DNA of 64,000 nucleotides from Demequina sediminis. GTDB taxonomy: Bacteria > Actinomycetota > Actinomycetes > Actinomycetales > Demequinaceae. The stretch covers positions 1,798,001-1,862,000 of the forward strand of contig NZ_AP027736.1 in NCBI RefSeq assembly GCF_030296675.1, in the 5' to 3' direction. Each line of letters starts with the position of its first letter. The stretch's first letter is position 1. Shown in pieces: positions 62,455 through 64,000 of the stretch. Under the pieces are notes generated by a model, which made no database searches, was not told the origin of the DNA, and saw only the letters and a program-made list of their open reading frames with translations. A program made the translations under genes and the position numbers.

Positions 62455-64000
62455 GGCGCACGGCGGCGATCATCGCGGGCGCCGCGGCGTTCGCATTCAT
62501 GCTGCTCACCGTGCCGTGGAACCTCGAGGCATGCGTCGCCGGATGCGCGGGCGAGGAGACGTCGCTGTTTCCCGATGTCGCGCTCCTCCGCGTGTACCTG
62601 GTCGAGGCGCTGGTCCTCGCGACCATCCTCGCGCTCATCCTGGTGCCCGTGCTCGGCATCCGGAACGCCGCGGCCCCCGAGGAGTCCGCGGTGCGCGCGG
62701 CACTCGGCGAGACCACGCACGCGAGCCTGGGGCGCGCACTCGTGATCGGGCTGCGCGACGGCGCCACGGCGGTCGCCTTCGCGTACGTCATCGCGGGCAC
62801 CCTGCACGTCGGCATCGAGGTGAGCCGCGGCTGGGAGCCGTTCTCAGCGTCGGCGGACGCATGGCAGATGCGCCTCGTCGAGGCGTTTGCGGCGGTCGTC
62901 GCGCTCACCGTCGCGCACGGCGTGGTCGCGCTGCGCCGCCGCGGCACCCCGGTCGACCGCCTCCACGCCGACTCACGCCGCCAGGCCACGGGCATGCCGC
63001 GCCGCGGCGCGCTCGCCGTCGCGGTCGTGGGCGCCCTCGCGGCCGGGGTGGTCGTGGGCCTCGCCGCCTCGCACGGGACGATGCCGGGGTACAGGGTCAC
63101 CAACGCCGCCGGCATCGCGGTGGGCATCGCTTGGCTCGCGAGCGTGGCCCTCGCCTTCGGGGTCGCCCTGCCGTGGGCGCGCGTGCTCGCGGTGCGGACG
63201 CTGGCGGCCGCCTCGCGCACGGTCGCGGGCTTCGGCGCCACCCGCGTGGGCGCGGTGCTCGACGCCCGTTCGCGCACGGGCTCGCGCGCCATGGGACGCG
63301 CGGTGGTCGCGCTGGGCGGACTCGCGTTCATGTGGACGGCTTTCGTCACCAGCAACCCAGGGATCGAGCAGTCCGATCGCTACTTCGGCTCGTTCTTCGT
63401 CTGGGGTGACCACGACCGGCAGGAGACGGCCGCGCGGCTCGACCGGATCGAGGGCGTGGCCACCGTGATCGTCGCGCCGGCCGCACATGTCGCGTCGACG
63501 TGGAAGACCATCGTCGCGGTGGAGCCCGAGCGGCTGCGGGCGGTCGACCCCGAGCTCGCCGAGGCCCTCACGCGGCACCCGGGAGCGGCCGCCGCAGGGA
63601 GGATCACGAGTGTCACCGACCTCGGCGTGGGCACCGCCGTCCCCACGGGCATCGTCCCGTGCGCCACGTGCACCGATGCGTATGTGGACGCCACGCCCGC
63701 CTGGGAGCGCGCGGCCGACCGCACGGCCTACCTGATCTATGTGTCCGACACCGCGGATCTCACGGCCGTCGCCAGCGGCATGGACGGCGTCTCACGCACC
63801 GGCGGCGACGACGCGGGCTTCGGGATGAGCGTTCCCGCCTCGACCGACTCCGGCGGGTTCACCGACATGCTGCTGAGCCTTCTCGGAGGGGGAATCGTGC
63901 TCGCGATTCCCATGGCGGCGCTCGCGCTTGGCGTGATTCGTGCCGGCGCGCGTGAGGCGGCGACCATGGCCGCGCTGGGGGCGGATGCCCGCTCACAGCG
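62451..64000 (+). CDS. FtsX-like ABC exporter permease (3' end outside window)
   Basis: Open from GTG 62451 to the window end with no stop, ~516 residues so far. Several membrane segments: AAIIAGAAAFAFMLLTVP, VEALVLATILALILVPVLG, ALVIGLRDGATAVAFAYVIAG, the central RAMGRAVVALGGLAFMWTAF, and near the end LLSLLGGGIVLAIPMAALALGVI followed by AREAATMAALGADARS, the FtsX-type coupling segment that contacts the ATPase. Between these is a ~150-residue extracytoplasmic region (SDRYFGSFFVWGDHD... PCATCTDAYVDATPAWE). Coupled to the upstream ATPase. Confidence 0.88.
   Translation, partial: MRRTAAIIAGAAAFAFMLLTVPWNLEACVAGCAGEETSLFPDVALLRVYLVEALVLATILALILVPVLGIRNAAAPEESAVRAALGETTHASLGRALVIGLRDGATAVAFAYVIAGTLHVGIEVSRGWEPFSASADAWQMRLVEAFAAVVALTVAHGVVALRRRGTPVDRLHADSRRQATGMPRRGALAVAVVGALAAGVVVGLAASHGTMPGYRVTNAAGIAVGIAWLASVALAFGVALPWARVLAVRTLAAASRTVAGFGATRVGAVLDARSRTGSRAMGRAVVALGGLAFMWTAFVTSNPGIEQSDRYFGSFFVWGDHDRQETAARLDRIEGVATVIVAPAAHVASTWKTIVAVEPERLRAVDPELAEALTRHPGAAAAGRITSVTDLGVGTAVPTGIVPCATCTDAYVDATPAWERAADRTAYLIYVSDTADLTAVASGMDGVSRTGGDDAGFGMSVPASTDSGGFTDMLLSLLGGGIVLAIPMAALALGVIRAGAREAATMAALGADARSQ

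Overview
The window is high-GC DNA (roughly 70% G+C, with strong GC bias at third codon positions). It looks like a chromosome segment of a saccharolytic actinomycete, most likely order Micrococcales (Cellulomonadaceae/Demequinaceae-like; family not certain). The markers are a ppk1-mutT1 pair, a BldC-type regulator, DUF3073, a DUF222/HNH protein, the purF-purM block, many LacI regulators, and sugar ABC transporters with GH1, GH3 and GH51 enzymes.

Layout. 1-9.3 kb: 3' end of ppk1, mutT1, a repeat-rich gap, msrB, azlCD, small enzymes and membrane proteins, VanZ, and a decayed PAS-GGDEF protein. 9.3-25.3 kb: tRNA-Lys with an insertion-sequence scrap, GH51 arabinofuranosidase, a large SEC-C protein, an aldo/keto reductase, DUF222-HNH, GH3 glucosidase, an FMN reductase/GyrI-like pair, beta carbonic anhydrase, an SDR and a LacI regulator. 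25.3-39.7 kb: a carbohydrate island with a LacI regulator, a multiple-monosaccharide ABC transporter with two tandem binding proteins, araA-araD, a third LacI regulator and galTKE. Near-identical palindromic operators precede araD and galT, suggesting joint control of arabinose and galactose use, as expected for growth on arabinogalactan-type polymers. 39.7-44.6 kb: remnant of a secreted S-layer-type protein, an NCS2 permease, GH1 glucosidase, a mini-zincin. 44.7-48.4 kb: tRNA-Glu, tRNA-Asp and tRNA-Phe, then a less typical stretch with small membrane proteins and a Fic protein. 48.5-56.4 kb: nucleoside hydrolase, holin-like protein, EamA transporter, Ogt, BldC, DUF3073, purM and purF. 56.5-64 kb: a second sugar ABC transporter, a NarL-type two-component system and the start of an ABC-2/FtsX-type exporter cut by the window end.

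Most notable signals. (1) A ~1.16 kb cassette (52274-53435) between DUF3073 and purM: one AbiEi/DUF559 endonuclease-like gene flanked by two ~78-bp palindrome-ended elements in inverted orientation. A third, gene-less copy lies upstream of galT. This resembles an autonomous/non-autonomous repeat system like REP/RAYT but with a different protein. (2) A second family of ~100-bp elements with 17-bp inverted ends (three copies). (3) An octamer, GACGATGC, often extended to GGGGACGATGCC, present about 35-40 times where about 2 are expected, including a 15-bp tandem array of it. (4) Ten genes broken by a single missing base, each in a C or G homopolymer. This is almost certainly a sequencing/assembly artefact, so these genes should be read as intact.
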